From contig DSAV01000097.1 of the NCBI GenBank assembly GCA_011046295.1, forward strand, positions 1 to 13,449: 13,449 nt of DNA, read 5' to 3'. A model generated the notes under the pieces. It ran no database searches. It had not been told where the DNA came from and saw only the letters and a program-made list of their open reading frames with translations. This stretch comes from Deltaproteobacteria bacterium. GTDB taxonomy: Bacteria > Desulfobacterota > Syntrophia > Syntrophales > Smithellaceae. Of the stretch, positions 13,434-13,449 are shown in pieces; positions within the stretch are counted from its first letter, which is position 1, and each line of letters opens with the position of its first letter. The position numbers and the translations under genes were made by a program.

Positions 13434-13449
13434 ATGAGTCCCCAGGCTA
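13434..13449 (+). CDS. Start of an unidentified gene, cut by window edge
   Basis: An ATG at 13434 is preceded by a strong Shine-Dalgarno GGAGG (13422-13426) at a 7-nt spacing. Only five codons (M-S-P-Q-A) are in the window, too few to identify the product. It is divergent from the TPR-like gene and dnaJ and shares the intergenic region with them. Confidence 0.55.

Overview
The window looks like a chromosomal segment of a Gram-negative bacterium of deltaproteobacterial (Desulfobacterota, perhaps Syntrophales-like) type. The reasons are an lpxC gene (lipid A outer membrane), an NtrY/NtrX-type sigma-54 two-component pair preceded by a DUF4390 gene, a lone thiolase of the kind used in acyl-CoA metabolism, and an AT-rich base composition with many AAA/GAA/ATA codons. 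The taxonomic placement is inference from gene content and protein style; no rRNA is present. All genes but the two cut by the window edges look intact. I see no transposase, integrase, tRNA, rRNA or CRISPR array.

Layout. (1) 1-551: the 3' end of a thiolase gene, closed by a strong hairpin terminator shared with the convergent yjbQ-family gene (614-1033, minus). (2) 1034-1202: a divergent control region with a good sigma-70-type promoter for yjbQ and a perfect 9-bp dyad. (3) 1203-4681: a plus-strand gene string yebC-ruvC-ruvA-ruvB-queH, i.e. a YebC-family factor, the complete Holliday-junction branch-migration and resolution machinery, and a queuosine biosynthesis enzyme. (4) 4683-4860: an 11-bp perfect inverted repeat followed about 84 bp later by a near-consensus sigma-54 (-24/-12) promoter reading into lpxC. 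(5) 4861-10186: lpxC, a DUF4390 exported protein, an NtrY-type membrane histidine kinase and an NtrX-type sigma-54 activator with an intact GAFTGA loop. (6) 10211-11654, minus: a small DUF3568-like lipoprotein followed by an LPG-synthase-type multi-spanning membrane protein. (7) 11787-13264, minus: a small helical (TPR-like) protein translationally coupled to a zinc-finger DnaJ. (8) 13265-13449: five heptamer repeats, a degenerate tandem duplication with possible Shine-Dalgarno-sequestering structure, and the first five codons of another plus-strand gene.

How the parts may work together. Region 3 is conserved genome maintenance plus tRNA modification. Regions 4-6 are envelope-centred: the committed enzyme of lipid A synthesis, an exported protein, a membrane sensor with a large periplasmic domain, a sigma-54 activator, a lipoprotein and a possible lipid flippase. 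The most interesting hypothesis is that this NtrYX pair senses an envelope signal and drives lpxC from the sigma-54 promoter immediately upstream, with the 11-bp dyad as a candidate enhancer site. The following three genes have their own possible sigma-70 promoter. This is a prediction from sequence only.
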